In this document: piece after piece, positions 42,475-50,914 of the stretch
Layout of the letters: every line of letters starts with the position of its first letter
Position numbering within the stretch: the stretch's first letter is position 1
NCBI RefSeq assembly: GCF_034263275.1
Contig: NZ_CP139559.1
Location: 7,047,298-7,111,297 of the forward strand
Direction: 5' to 3'
DNA: 64,000 nt
From: Mucilaginibacter sp. cycad4
GTDB lineage: Bacteria > Bacteroidota > Bacteroidia > Sphingobacteriales > Sphingobacteriaceae
The notes under the pieces: generated by a model
What the model saw: the letters and a program-made list of their open reading frames with translations, nothing else
The model's database searches: none
What the model was told of the DNA's origin: nothing
Made by a program: the position numbers and the translations under genes

Positions 42475-42663
42475 ATGCAAGGAACAGTAAAATTCTTTAA
42501 TGAAACCAAAGGTTTCGGATTTATTACACCAACTAACGGTGGCGCCGAAGTTTTTGTACACGTCTCAGGCCTGATCGACACTATCCGTGAAAACGATAGC
42601 GTTACCTACGATGTAGAGCAAGGCAAAAAAGGCTTAAATGCGGTAAATGTAAAAGTAGGTTAA
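42475..42663 (+). CDS. Cold-shock protein, CspA family
   Basis: A 62-residue single-domain OB-fold RNA chaperone. It begins MQGTVKFFNETKGFGFI (RNP1 KGFGFI, residues 12-17), with RNP2 VFVHVSGL near 27-34 and ending GLNAVNVKVG. Csp proteins melt mRNA structure and often regulate their own transcripts. It is slightly shorter than E. coli CspA, as is usual in Bacteroidota. It is monocistronic between a good -7 box and a good terminator. Confidence 0.95.
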   Translation: MQGTVKFFNETKGFGFITPTNGGAEVFVHVSGLIDTIRENDSVTYDVEQGKKGLNAVNVKVG

Positions 42664-42688
42664 ACTATCAATTATATAAAAATCGTAC

Positions 42689-42722
42689 AGCATCTGTTCA
42701 GCAATGAGCAGATGCTTTTTTT
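42689..42722 (+). terminator. Intrinsic terminator after the cold-shock gene
   Basis: AGCATCTG pairs with CAGATGCT around a loop of about 12 bases, followed by seven T. Confidence 0.85.
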
Positions 42723-42788
42723 ATGCAATAAAAAAGCCTTTAATTATTGGAACAATTATATACCCAAGCTAACCGCCGATCACAATCG

Positions 42789-42960
42789 CTTTTAAAACAC
42801 GAGGCACCTACGGAGCCAACTCTTTATTTGATTTTATCTATAAACACGTTACTCCTACGGAGTTTAGGAAACCCTGTGGCCATACTCCGTAGGAGTAACG
42901 TGTTTATAGAAAGAATGTATATTAATAAATAGGCTCCGTAGGTGCCTCGTGTTTTAAAAG
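42789..42960. repeat. Nested perfect palindromes with CCTACGGAG cores
   Basis: The outer arms, 29 bp each (42789-42817 and 42932-42960), are exact complements and carry GAGGCACCTACGGAGCC. The inner arms, 27 bp each (42837-42863 and 42884-42910), are also exact complements and carry GTTACTCCTACGGAGT. Inner and outer arms share the pattern AAACACG, a short variable stretch, then CCTACGGAG, so the element is four related units in alternating orientation. It lies between the cold-shock gene and hemH; no gene overlaps it. Confidence 0.92.
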
Positions 42961-43021
42961 TAATTTCCTCCCCCCTTGGTTATAGGTTAGGTATTAATTT
43001 TATCTTAACCGAAGATCCTTC

Positions 43022-44047
43022 TTAAACCACCTCAGGGTTTACCATCTTTACCAAAGCATCAATAAACTTAGGCGCATCGTTCAGGCTTTCCACCAGTTGA
43101 ACATGCTCGCCGCCGAGGGCTTTAAACTCATCGCCATACTCGGTAGTTACTTCATATACGGTTTCGAGGCAGTCGGCTACAAAAGCCGGGCAAAATACCA
43201 AAAGGCGTTTTTTACCTTCGCCGGCCAGTTTGGCTACAATTTCGCTGGTGTAGGGTTGTACCCACGGGTCGTTGCCCAGCCGCGATTGAAAGCAGATGGT
43301 ATATTTCTCTCTCGGAATGCCCATTTTTTCAGCTATCAGCTTAGCCGTATGATGTGATTGTGCCGAATAGCAAAACCTGTTTGCATCGGTAAGCGTTTCG
43401 CAGCAACCTGCAGATTTAAGGCAATGGTTATGTGTATGATCAGCTTTGATCAGCTGCCTTTGCGGTAAGCCGTGAAAGCTGAACAAAACATGGTCGTAAG
43501 TTTCAGGGTTATATTTTTGAGCGTTATCTGCAAAAGTTTCAATCATCAGCTCATTATCATGAAACGAGTTGATGAAAGTGATATTTGGGGATGTTGGCCA
43601 TTTTCCAACAATACCCATTACCTTTTCATAAACCGAACCTGTACTGGCCGATGCATATTGCGGAAACAAAGGGATCACCCGGATGCTTTCAACAAGGGCT
43701 GCCTTCAGTTTCTCCAAAGCCGATTCGATAGATGGGTTTTGGTAACGCATAGCCAGCTCAACCATATACTCATCGCCAAGGCGCTGTTGTAACGCCTGCT
43801 GTTGTAAAAGGCTGTAGTGTAACAGCGGCGAACCTGTTTTGGGATCCCAGATGGCCTGGTACAATTTAGCCGATTTTGGCGCCCTGAACGGAACAATAAG
43901 GCCTTTAACTAAAAGGGTACGTGAAATGGTTCCGATATCAATAACCCGCGGGTCCATCAAAAACTCATTCAAATAACGCTTTACATCTGCTGTACTTGGG
44001 CTATCCGGTGTGCCCAGGTTAACCAGTAAAATTCCTTTTTTAGCCAT
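43022..44047 (-). CDS. hemH: Ferrochelatase
   Basis: Inserts Fe(II) into protoporphyrin IX in the last step of haem synthesis. A 341-residue protein beginning MAKKGILLVNLGTPDSP; the frame extends 18 codons upstream to 44101, but the -7 box at 44059-44066 lies inside that extension, so the ATG at 44047 is chosen. Family motifs include SPLLHYS, PLFPQYASASTGS, FSFHGLPQR (with the iron-binding His) and a Cys-rich KSAGCCETLTD stretch. The C-terminal part has PAFVADCLETVYE. It is monocistronic, next to repeats and IS110 copy B. Confidence 0.94.
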   Translation of the reverse strand: MAKKGILLVNLGTPDSPSTADVKRYLNEFLMDPRVIDIGTISRTLLVKGLIVPFRAPKSAKLYQAIWDPKTGSPLLHYSLLQQQALQQRLGDEYMVELAMRYQNPSIESALEKLKAALVESIRVIPLFPQYASASTGSVYEKVMGIVGKWPTSPNITFINSFHDNELMIETFADNAQKYNPETYDHVLFSFHGLPQRQLIKADHTHNHCLKSAGCCETLTDANRFCYSAQSHHTAKLIAEKMGIPREKYTICFQSRLGNDPWVQPYTSEIVAKLAGEGKKRLLVFCPAFVADCLETVYEVTTEYGDEFKALGGEHVQLVESLNDAPKFIDALVKMVNPEVV

Positions 44048-44058
44048 AACTGTAGGTG

Positions 44059-44066
44059 CAAAAATA
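44059..44066 (-). promoter_or_regulatory. -7 promoter box (TATTTTTG) for hemH
   Basis: TATTTTTG on the minus strand fits TAnnTTTG and lies 11 bases before the chosen ATG. Confidence 0.5.
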
Positions 44067-44156
44067 GCAAAAAATGCCCCGTAAGTTATGACGGTGGTCA
44101 CAATTTACAAATAAATGAGGTGTAAGTTTTATAATTCCCCGTCACTGTATACTCCC

Positions 44157-44248
44157 GTCATTGCGAGGCACGAAGCAATCCCCAACTTTGCAGGGAGATT
44201 TGCACGGTTACTGTCTGTTTTGGGGAATTGTTTCGTGTTTTATAATGA
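44157..44248. repeat. GTCATTGCGAGG palindromic REP-like element
   Basis: Begins GTCATTGCGAGGCACGAAGC and ends with the diverged complement AATTGTTTCGTGTTTTATAATGA. It is the same family as 4546-4629 and 58498-58586 and adjoins the right flank of IS110 copy B. Confidence 0.7.
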
Positions 44249-44259
44249 TTTAGTTGTAA

Positions 44260-44364
44260 GCGGTTGATTATTAAGGGCGTTTTTTGATCGGGTTTCATGA
44301 TATGGGCGTTGCCTGTGGCCGGGCTTTACGCTGCAAATCCTCGCCTTTCCTGCCCGCAAACCCA
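44260..44364. repeat. Right flank of IS110 copy B: diverged intergenic repeat
   Basis: Read on the minus strand, this contains GCGAGGATTTG, AAAGCCCGGCC, AACGCCCATATCATG and CTTAATAATCAA in the same order as 4425-4530, with many substitutions. It is the counterpart half of the target repeat. Confidence 0.6.
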
Positions 44365-44410
44365 ACCCGCGCTGTGGGCTTTCCTCTACAAATCCTGAGG
44401 ACACACTTTT

Positions 44411-45718
44411 TTATGCAGGGACTAATTGCATATTAAACTGTAGTGCCAATTTTTCAAGTTGCTTCCTTTTCTGTTCTTTTAAATGGTTTTGATAGGCCTC
44501 TATTCCTTTTTCTACAAACTCACTGCCATTAGTCATTACCCTATAATAATAGCACGCTATCTTTCGCGCTATTGCCTTTATGGCGATAGGACTTCCCCGC
44601 CTTGCACGTATTCTCCGACCAAATGCCCCAAGAGCGAGGTGTTTGCTGTTCAATAGACCCTGGGCCAGATTTCTGAATATCAGCCCTGCATTATTTTGAC
44701 GCTTCATCCGTACCCGTTTATGCATCTTTCCCGAACTCGATTTCATCGGTGCCAGTTTCAACCAGCCACTAAAGTGCTTTTCTGTTGGCCAGGGACTCAT
44801 ATCTGTTCCCACCTCGCTTACGATCTGGAGAAAACTGTAATCGGTTATTCCTGCTATGCCTATCGGGTCTTTGCCTCCTGTCAATTTCAGCAAAGGCTTA
44901 TGCAGGTTATCTATTTCAGGTTTATGGTAACGAATCGGTTTGCGTTTTACAGCTGTTTCAATATCGTCTTTATCTTTTGACATATCTTTTAACTGACGCT
45001 CTATCTCTGCATCGCATTCTTTTATTAAACTATTGTAATAGCAACAGGTGCCATAAGCCTGACGCAAGGCGAACAGATGCTCCTCGCTATAATGCCCCTC
45101 CAGTGATTTAATCACCAGATCTCTTTTCTTTTCCAGTATCCGCTCATGACATAATTCTGCCAGCGTAATGGCATCTCTTTCGCCTCCAAGTATGGCTGTT
45201 ATCATGCGTATTCCGCTCGCTCCGCTGATATCGTTAATCACTTCTGTAAAACGGATATTCATTTGGGTTAGAGCTTTCTGCATCAAGTGAACCTGTGTGG
45301 CGGCGGCACGGATATGATCTTGCCGCAAACGGAGGTAACTTCTAACTTTACGCATTTCAATTTCCGGTATAAAACTTTTCCGTAAAAGGCCATAGCCATG
45401 CAATTGACGAAGCCATTGACAGTCTTTCACATCGCTTTTTCGACCTGGGACATTTTTTACATCACGCCCATTTACAAGGTAAACTTCTACACCCGCTTCC
45501 TCCAAAACTGTGTATAGTGTTATCCAGTAAACACCCGTGGATTCCATCGCTACTGTATTGATACCTAAAGAAAGCAAGTAATCACGGATCGCGTTACAGT
45601 CTGCCGTAAAAGTGGGGAAGATACGGATCTGATCTTCGCCTGCATCTACAAAGAAATTTCTGCTGCCAATATCTATCCCTGCCGCATTGGGATGGACGAT
45701 CTCAAGTGTTTTTGACAT
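44411..45718 (-). CDS. IS110-family transposase (DEDD/Tnp_20), copy B
   Basis: A 435-residue protein identical to that of copy A, with DEDD residues in AAGIDIGSRN, AMESTGVYW and DVKDCQW and the putative serine in KSSSGK. The start at 45718 is the first ATG in this frame; the one-base indel upstream prevents a longer product. Confidence 0.93.
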   Translation of the reverse strand: MSKTLEIVHPNAAGIDIGSRNFFVDAGEDQIRIFPTFTADCNAIRDYLLSLGINTVAMESTGVYWITLYTVLEEAGVEVYLVNGRDVKNVPGRKSDVKDCQWLRQLHGYGLLRKSFIPEIEMRKVRSYLRLRQDHIRAAATQVHLMQKALTQMNIRFTEVINDISGASGIRMITAILGGERDAITLAELCHERILEKKRDLVIKSLEGHYSEEHLFALRQAYGTCCYYNSLIKECDAEIERQLKDMSKDKDDIETAVKRKPIRYHKPEIDNLHKPLLKLTGGKDPIGIAGITDYSFLQIVSEVGTDMSPWPTEKHFSGWLKLAPMKSSSGKMHKRVRMKRQNNAGLIFRNLAQGLLNSKHLALGAFGRRIRARRGSPIAIKAIARKIACYYYRVMTNGSEFVEKGIEAYQNHLKEQKRKQLEKLALQFNMQLVPA

Positions 45719-45975
45719 AAGCCTAATGGTTAAATTAAATAAGCTTTAAGGCCTGCTGCTTATAAAATTCGATAGCATCCTGCACGGGAATACCGCTCTA
45801 TAGAACGGCATCACCAATAAACCTTTCAATAAGCAACTGGAACAAGATTCCCTATCAGGTAATTAACACTAATTTGTAGCACTGTTACTTCCTGTAAAGC
45901 CTTATCCAAATTTAAGGCATGTCCCTTTATAAACCAACCGGAAACCCGGCCAGACTTCCCTAACGCAGCCCCCGC
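45719..45975 (-). ncRNA. Candidate bridge RNA region of IS110 copy B
   Basis: The same 5' non-coding segment as 2815-3070, one base longer, with the same CCGTTCTATAGAGCGG hairpin. Identity of the non-coding end as well as the gene fits a functional RNA, but such recent copies would be identical anyway, so identity alone is weak evidence. Confidence 0.4.
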
Positions 45976-46056
45976 GCAACATCCCTAAAATATATTTTAT
46001 GCATCATTACGATTTTTTCCGGGGCTTAATAGTTGGATACAATGACGAGCAGCGAG

Positions 46057-46758
46057 CTATGAATTGGTCAATTTCTGCTTTTCGGGCAATGGAGCTTTCC
46101 ACAACCTCCACCACGGCACGCCCGGCGATTCGTGATGCTCATAATGATATCCAAAAAAATAACAGCTAAAAAAAGCGGCTATATGGTTTCGGCGCTGACT
46201 GCGGGCAAAATGCCGGTTATCATGCTCTCCTTTGTGGGGCTGGTAGGTGCCGAAGTAAAATAACTGTAAGGTGCTTAGCAACGACGGCACCACCCAAAAC
46301 ATAATGAGGTTTGGCTGCGGGACCCAGATCTTCAGGATATTAAAAACAATAGCCATCACCACAATTTGCCATATAGACAAGTAGTTGCGAATAAACTGTA
46401 CATACCACGCAAAAAAACTGCCCCTATGGTAATCCGGATCTTCATGTGTATGTACGTGAATATGATGCTTATGATGTTTGGTATACAATTGCGGGTACCA
46501 AAATGAGGCATATAGAAAAGTACTCAGGTAACCAACAAAGTTATTTATACTTCTATTGGGCGAAACTGTACCATGCATGGCATCATGCGCAGTGATGAAC
46601 AGCCCGGTATACAGGTGCATCTGCACTAACATGAATATATAAACAAAGGGGTTCGCGAAACTGAAGCGCCACTGCATCAGCAATATAATGCTTGTTGCCC
46701 AGCAGCCAATTACCAGGGCTGCTACCAATAAACCGATATATGAAGGGCGTTTTTGCAT
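46057..46758 (-). CDS. crtW: Beta-carotene ketolase (CrtW-like)
   Basis: A 233-residue membrane di-iron enzyme of the fatty-acid-desaturase fold. The histidine clusters are ITAHDAMHGTV, TKHHKHHIHVH and YHYEHHESPGVPWW, in the order and spacing of CrtW ketolases, with hydrophobic segments between. CrtW adds 4-keto groups to beta-ionone rings. It is downstream of ispH with a 29-base gap. It could instead be a related fatty-acid hydroxylase, but the carotenoid neighbours favour CrtW. Confidence 0.82.
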   Translation of the reverse strand: MQKRPSYIGLLVAALVIGCWATSIILLMQWRFSFANPFVYIFMLVQMHLYTGLFITAHDAMHGTVSPNRSINNFVGYLSTFLYASFWYPQLYTKHHKHHIHVHTHEDPDYHRGSFFAWYVQFIRNYLSIWQIVVMAIVFNILKIWVPQPNLIMFWVVPSLLSTLQLFYFGTYQPHKGEHDNRHFARSQRRNHIAAFFSCYFFGYHYEHHESPGVPWWRLWKAPLPEKQKLTNS

Positions 46759-46787
46759 GTTACGGTATTACAGCAAAAAGCGTGCTG

Positions 46788-47639
46788 TTAAAAACTTTCA
46801 AGCGCGGCTTTTACTTTTTGCATCAGCCACATGGGGGTTGATGTAGCGCCGGCAATACCAATGGTATCATTTGGTGCAAACATGTTTTTATCCAGTTCGT
46901 CGGTTGAGGATATGAAGTACGTGTTGGGGTTATGTTTGCGGCATACTTCAAACAGCACCTTACCGTTTGATGATTTTTTGCCCGATACAAAAACGATCTT
47001 ATCAAAACGCGTTGCAAATTTAGGCAGGTCTTTATCGCGGTTGCTAACCTGGCGGCAAATAGTGTCATTGGCCTTAAGGGCATATCCGCGTGAAATAAGC
47101 TCATCCTTTACCGAGTAGAATTTATCCATACTCTTGGTGGTTTGGCTGTACAGTGTGATATTATGCGGAAGTTCTACATTGTCCAGCTCGGCAATATCCT
47201 GGAAAACTATCGCTTCATCATTGGTTTGCCCCTGCAGGCCAACTACTTCGGCATGACCGTGTTTGCCAAAGATGAGGACCTTCTCGTTGGAGTCGTATGA
47301 GGTTTTGATGCGGTTTTGCAGTTTAAGTACTACCGGGCAGGAGGCATCAATAAGGGTAATATTATTTTCTAAAGCCGTACGATAAGTATCGGGGGCTTCA
47401 CCATGCGCACGGATGAGTACCTTTTCATTATGGAGATCTTTAAGCTGGCTGTGTTCAATGATGCGCAGGCCTCTTGCTTTCAGGCGTTCAACCTCTTCAT
47501 CATTATGCACAATATCGCCAAGGCAATACAGGTATCCGTCTTCTTCTAAAATCTCCTCGGCCATATCAATGGCATAAACCACTCCAAAGCAAAAGCCCGA
47601 ATCCTGGTCAATAGTAACCTTTAACTGATAATCTCCCAT
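46788..47639 (-). CDS. ispH: 4-hydroxy-3-methylbut-2-enyl diphosphate reductase
   Basis: The last enzyme of the MEP pathway, an Fe-S reductase producing IPP and DMAPP. A 283-residue protein; the cluster cysteines are in SGFCFGVVYAI (about 17), LIDASCPVVLK (about 100) and NDTICRQVSNRD (about 194), with an active-site His in VLIRAHGE and the glutamate/histidine region GKHGHAEV. The C terminus has GATSTPMWLM. The gene sits within the carotenoid run, supplying isoprenoid precursor. Two possible -7 boxes, TAAATTTG and TATTTTTG, lie at 47647-47654 and 47658-47665. Confidence 0.95.
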   Translation of the reverse strand: MGDYQLKVTIDQDSGFCFGVVYAIDMAEEILEEDGYLYCLGDIVHNDEEVERLKARGLRIIEHSQLKDLHNEKVLIRAHGEAPDTYRTALENNITLIDASCPVVLKLQNRIKTSYDSNEKVLIFGKHGHAEVVGLQGQTNDEAIVFQDIAELDNVELPHNITLYSQTTKSMDKFYSVKDELISRGYALKANDTICRQVSNRDKDLPKFATRFDKIVFVSGKKSSNGKVLFEVCRKHNPNTYFISSTDELDKNMFAPNDTIGIAGATSTPMWLMQKVKAALESF

Positions 47640-47646
47640 GGTGTTG

Positions 47647-47665
47647 CAAATTTACGGCAAAAATA
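47647..47665 (-). promoter_or_regulatory. Two -7-like boxes upstream of ispH
   Basis: TAAATTTG (47647-47654) and TATTTTTG (47658-47665) on the minus strand both fit TAnnTTTG. The nearer one is seven bases from the ATG. ispH and crtW may thus start a separate transcript from cruF. Confidence 0.5.
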
Positions 47666-47734
47666 ACCGTTGATTGTAATGATTACGTTGATTTCGCTGA
47701 TTATTTATATCACTAACCAGCTCATCGCCTTAGT

Positions 47735-48412
47735 TTAATACACAAAATTCAAAACAGCAAAAAACACAAATTGCGCAATCAATAATGCCGGGGCAGCAAT
47801 GCTTTGCCGCTTAAATTTAAACTGCTCAAATATGAAAAGCAGCAATGCACTCAGCACGAACCAGCAAACATAGTTTTTAAACGGAACGCCGGCATCCAGC
47901 CAATGCCAGTAATCAAACTGTATGGCAATAGGCTCTATCAGAACATCGAGCAAGGTGAGGATCATAGCGCCTGAAAGTATCCTTACCAATGCACTTTTTA
48001 AGCGGCTTCTCTGCAGGGTAACACCCGCGGCATAAATCAGTAAAAACCAATTTACCCCGATCATCAGCGGGATCTCAAACAGTTTTGTACCAAGGGTACC
48101 GCCATACTCGTAATGCCCGAAGATCAAGCCGGTATGTACGCCGATGTATTCGGCCATAAAGCCTGCAATAAAAGTAATTACCGCAAACAGCAGAAACCTG
48201 CCGTTCATGCTGTCATAACTATAAATGATAACCGCGAGCATCAATAGCAAATGCCATGGTACCAGTGCTATAAATAATACGGTTAATGAGGGGATAATAA
48301 AGCCTGTTAACCCTACCAGGTGAAACAAGAAGATAACTATGATACAGATCCTGTTTTTTGCCCGGGCAGAATTATCGGATGCTATGGGCTTCAAATTTTT
48401 CGCCCTTTCCAC
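47735..48412 (-). CDS. cruF: Carotenoid 1',2'-hydratase (CruF-like)
   Basis: A 225-residue membrane protein with about seven hydrophobic segments. Motifs of the CruF/DUF422 family are present: AEYIGVHTGLIFGHYEYG with TLGTKLFEIPLMIGVNWF, then LDVLIEPIAIQFDYWHWLD and NYVCWFVLSALL. CruF adds water to the psi end of gamma-carotene-like monocyclic carotenoids, giving a tertiary hydroxyl that can be glycosylated. The start overlaps the upstream glycosyltransferase gene by 22 bases, so the two are tightly coupled. Confidence 0.88.
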   Translation of the reverse strand: MERAKNLKPIASDNSARAKNRICIIVIFLFHLVGLTGFIIPSLTVLFIALVPWHLLLMLAVIIYSYDSMNGRFLLFAVITFIAGFMAEYIGVHTGLIFGHYEYGGTLGTKLFEIPLMIGVNWFLLIYAAGVTLQRSRLKSALVRILSGAMILTLLDVLIEPIAIQFDYWHWLDAGVPFKNYVCWFVLSALLLFIFEQFKFKRQSIAAPALLIAQFVFFAVLNFVY

Positions 48413-49479
48413 ATCGTGGTTTTGGTAAGATACCTTTGTATGGATAAAACAGCCACTATTAGCAGGCTAAACATCTGTGCAGGATGCAAAAGGATGTTAT
48501 ACTCTGCCTTTTGACCGGCCGAAAGGGAGATCATGATCCGAGTAAGAAAAATCAGGCCTGCTGTAAAAAGTATCAGCGGCATGTTCAGGGTTGTCAGGAT
48601 AATCAGCGGACCGGCAATAATGATGGTGATGTACACCAAAAAACCAATGATGCTGTAGTTAAAAGCCGCAAGGAAATTTTTACTGAACCCATTTATAGCT
48701 TCGCCATATCCCCGGTACATGCGGCAGCTGATCATGCCGTTGGCCAGTAATGCCTCACCATTATAACGTTCGGTTTTGATCAGACGCATGATCTCTACAT
48801 CTTCCACCACTTTATTTTTTACCGCTTTGTGCCATTGGTGTTTGTGATAAATGGCAGCATCAAACAACATAAACTGCCCGCTGGCAGCCGCCACAGAAGC
48901 ATTTTTTACGATATATACCAGGCGCAAAGGCAGCAGGTTTAGCAATATGAAATGCATAAGCGGTATTACCAGGTTTTCGCCAAGGGTAAGCATGGTTTGA
49001 TTGCTGAACAGGCTTAGTAAACCCAGCTGGTGCAAATGCATACGGTGCACGGCACTGTTGATAAGGCGGTTACTGATCTGCTCGTCGGCATCTAAAAACA
49101 GCAGGTATTTACCATCGGCCTGTTTGGCCATTTGATGACAGGCGTAATTTTTACCCATCCAGCCGCCCGGTAATTTACCGCCTTTTAATACCCTGAAGTG
49201 AGGGTGCCCGGCGGCAAATTCAGTACAAACCCGGTAAGTATCATCGCTTGAATCATCATCATAAATAATAACCTCATAGTTGTTATAATCCTGCTGATGA
49301 ATGGAATTTAACAGCGTTAATATATTTTCGGCCTCATTACGTGCAGGGATGAGGATCGAAACTTTATCAGAATAATACCTGCCTATATGGGGCAGCTTAG
49401 GGTTGGAGATATAATTGAACAGTGTTACCGCAAACCTGAGTATGATAAAAAATAGGGTTATTAATATAGCTATTGTCAC
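48391..49479 (-). CDS. Family 2 glycosyltransferase (carotenoid cluster, CruC-like)
   Basis: A 362-residue membrane-anchored GT2. An N-terminal transmembrane helix (about residues 3-22) precedes the GT-A domain: VSILIPARNEAENI, YEVIIYDDDSSDDTY (nucleotide-binding), LFLDADEQIS (DxD) and NKVVEDVEIMRLI; three C-terminal helices follow. This layout fits CruC-type carotenoid glycosyltransferases and the related 4,4'-diaponeurosporenoate type. Overlap with cruF makes a hydroxylated carotenoid the likeliest acceptor. The sugar donor is unknown. Confidence 0.85.
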   Translation of the reverse strand: MTIAILITLFFIILRFAVTLFNYISNPKLPHIGRYYSDKVSILIPARNEAENILTLLNSIHQQDYNNYEVIIYDDDSSDDTYRVCTEFAAGHPHFRVLKGGKLPGGWMGKNYACHQMAKQADGKYLLFLDADEQISNRLINSAVHRMHLHQLGLLSLFSNQTMLTLGENLVIPLMHFILLNLLPLRLVYIVKNASVAAASGQFMLFDAAIYHKHQWHKAVKNKVVEDVEIMRLIKTERYNGEALLANGMISCRMYRGYGEAINGFSKNFLAAFNYSIIGFLVYITIIIAGPLIILTTLNMPLILFTAGLIFLTRIMISLSAGQKAEYNILLHPAQMFSLLIVAVLSIQRYLTKTTMWKGRKI

Positions 49480-49482
49480 TTT

Positions 49483-50082
49483 TTATATATCAAATTCGGT
49501 TTGCAGTAGTTTGGATGCTTCGTAGTGCCTTTGGTAGGCTTCCTGTAAGTTACTTATGCTTTTACCGGTGTAATTTTCTGGTTCGCTTTTTAAATAAACG
49601 GTTGCTGTTGGTTTTTTATGTTTAAAGTACTGGATAAAAGTTGAAACAAAAACCAGCTGAAAATTCCCGGTTGCTTTTTCAATTATCCGCATAACCCCTT
49701 TTTCAAAATTTATGTTTGTAACAAAGTTAGCATACAGTTTGCCCTGCGGAAACATTAAAACCAAATTTGCCGGGTCGTTAAGCAATTCGGCCGCATAATC
49801 GAGTGATTGGAGAATACTCTTTGAGTCTTTTTTTACAGAAAAAGCACCAACATATTTTAGAAACCGCTCTTTACGGGAGGTTTCTTCCAGGATCATCACA
49901 TGCAGTTTTTTCTTCAATAGTTTTTCGTTGACACAGTACAGGATCAGTCCATCCCAAAAACTGAAGTGATTACCTATAAGCAGTACCGACTTGTTTTTAT
50001 CTACCTCTATATCATTAAACAGCAGTTCGTGAAACGTTTTGCCAACTATCCATTTAATATAATGATGGACAATCCGGTTCAT
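49483..50082 (-). CDS. 1-acyl-sn-glycerol-3-phosphate-acyltransferase-like protein (second of tandem pair)
   Basis: A PlsC-like acyltransferase of 199 residues from the ATG at 50082 (MNRIVHHYIKWIVGK); the frame is open to 50178, but that extension is Cys-rich and lies in repeat DNA. The HX4D catalytic motif is in LIGNHFSFWDGLIL and a FPQGKLY substrate motif follows. It is clearly paralogous to the next gene upstream (50289-50912): FPQG, GAFSVKK/GAYSIQK and LLNDPANL/ILNDPDNL align. It might acylate a carotenoid glycoside (CruD-like role), lipid A or a phospholipid. Confidence 0.82.
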   Translation of the reverse strand: MNRIVHHYIKWIVGKTFHELLFNDIEVDKNKSVLLIGNHFSFWDGLILYCVNEKLLKKKLHVMILEETSRKERFLKYVGAFSVKKDSKSILQSLDYAAELLNDPANLVLMFPQGKLYANFVTNINFEKGVMRIIEKATGNFQLVFVSTFIQYFKHKKPTATVYLKSEPENYTGKSISNLQEAYQRHYEASKLLQTEFDI

Positions 50083-50288
50083 GAACAAGTTTTCTTTATT
50101 GCGGATCATATTTTGACACGAATGTATTGCATGTCGGCGACAATTTAATCCAATTGCACGAATTAAAGCAGTTAACACGAATACATTGCTTACTATACAA
50201 TTTGACCGAATTACACGAATTAAGTAATGAATATCTAAATAGAATTAGCGCCAATTCGAAATAATTCGGGAAATTGGTGTCAATCAAG
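50083..50288. repeat. Degenerate AATTGCACGAATTAA-type repeats
   Basis: Repeated fragments GAATTA, GACACGAATG, AATTGCACGAATTAA and AATTACACGAATTAA fill the gap between the tandem acyltransferase genes, with AAATTCG/CGAATT dyads near its right end. It is low-complexity intergenic repeat DNA with no gene. Confidence 0.45.
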
Positions 50289-50912
50289 TTAGTGCTCCAT
50301 ATTAATTTGATTCTTCAGTGCTTGCTGATGTGCCTTATTAATGTTCTCCTTTAACTGTTCAAAAGTAAGCTCATTGGCAACGCCTAAATCAAACAGGTGA
50401 ACATACGCACGGGGCTTCAGGCTTTCAAAGTAATCGATCAGGGTACAATGATAAACCACCTGGCAGGGGCCTTTTATCTGCCGCATTAGTTTATAAACAC
50501 CGGTTTCAACACGGATATGCGTTTCATGGTTTGAGTATAGTTCGCCCTGCGGAAATATCACGATCAGGTTATCCGGATCATTTAATATCCCGGCCGAATA
50601 GCTGAGCGAGTCAAGTATTGCCCTCGACCCTTTTTGAATGGAGTAAGCCCCAATGTACCGAAAATAGCTATGCTGATCAAACTGGTCCTGCTGCATCATG
50701 ATGTAGAATTGCTTTTTGAGGTCATAAACAGCTGTCCGGTTAGCAATGAAGCCGTCCCACCAGCTAAAATGATTGGTCAAAAGCAATATTGAATGGCCCG
50801 GGCGCGGCTCAAAGGGCTGTACATTAACCTCTTTAAAATTACGGCCAATCCACCATCTTACGCAACTGATGAATAGTTTACTCCAGAATTTCTTTTTACG
50901 CGAAGGTTCCAT
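50289..50912 (-). CDS. 1-acyl-sn-glycerol-3-phosphate-acyltransferase-like protein (first of tandem pair)
   Basis: A 207-residue PlsC-like acyltransferase. The catalytic HX4D motif is in LLTNHFSWWDGFI and the downstream motif is IVIFPQGELYSN. It has no clear transmembrane helix. It starts two bases after the stop of the alpha/beta hydrolase gene, so the two are co-transcribed. Its paralogue follows after a 206-bp repeat-filled gap, consistent with a tandem duplication. Confidence 0.84.
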   Translation of the reverse strand: MEPSRKKKFWSKLFISCVRWWIGRNFKEVNVQPFEPRPGHSILLLTNHFSWWDGFIANRTAVYDLKKQFYIMMQQDQFDQHSYFRYIGAYSIQKGSRAILDSLSYSAGILNDPDNLIVIFPQGELYSNHETHIRVETGVYKLMRQIKGPCQVVYHCTLIDYFESLKPRAYVHLFDLGVANELTFEQLKENINKAHQQALKNQINMEH

Positions 50913-50914
50913 TT

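Larger units (their letters stand above)
44365..45975 (-). mobile_element. IS110-family insertion sequence, copy B
   Basis: A 1611-bp copy, base-identical to 2815-4424 on the opposite strand apart from a one-base insertion (TTTAATTTAAC versus TTTATTTAAC) just before the transposase start. The copies are in inverted orientation about 40 kb apart. Flanks are diverged members of the same repeat family as those of copy A. Confidence 0.85.

Noticed and set aside
42789..42960. CRISPR array or attachment site
   Set aside because: The repeats are inverted, not direct with unique spacers, and there are no cas genes or integrase nearby.
44048..44101. N-terminal extension of ferrochelatase
   Set aside because: A promoter box lies within it, and the family N terminus matches the ATG at 44047.
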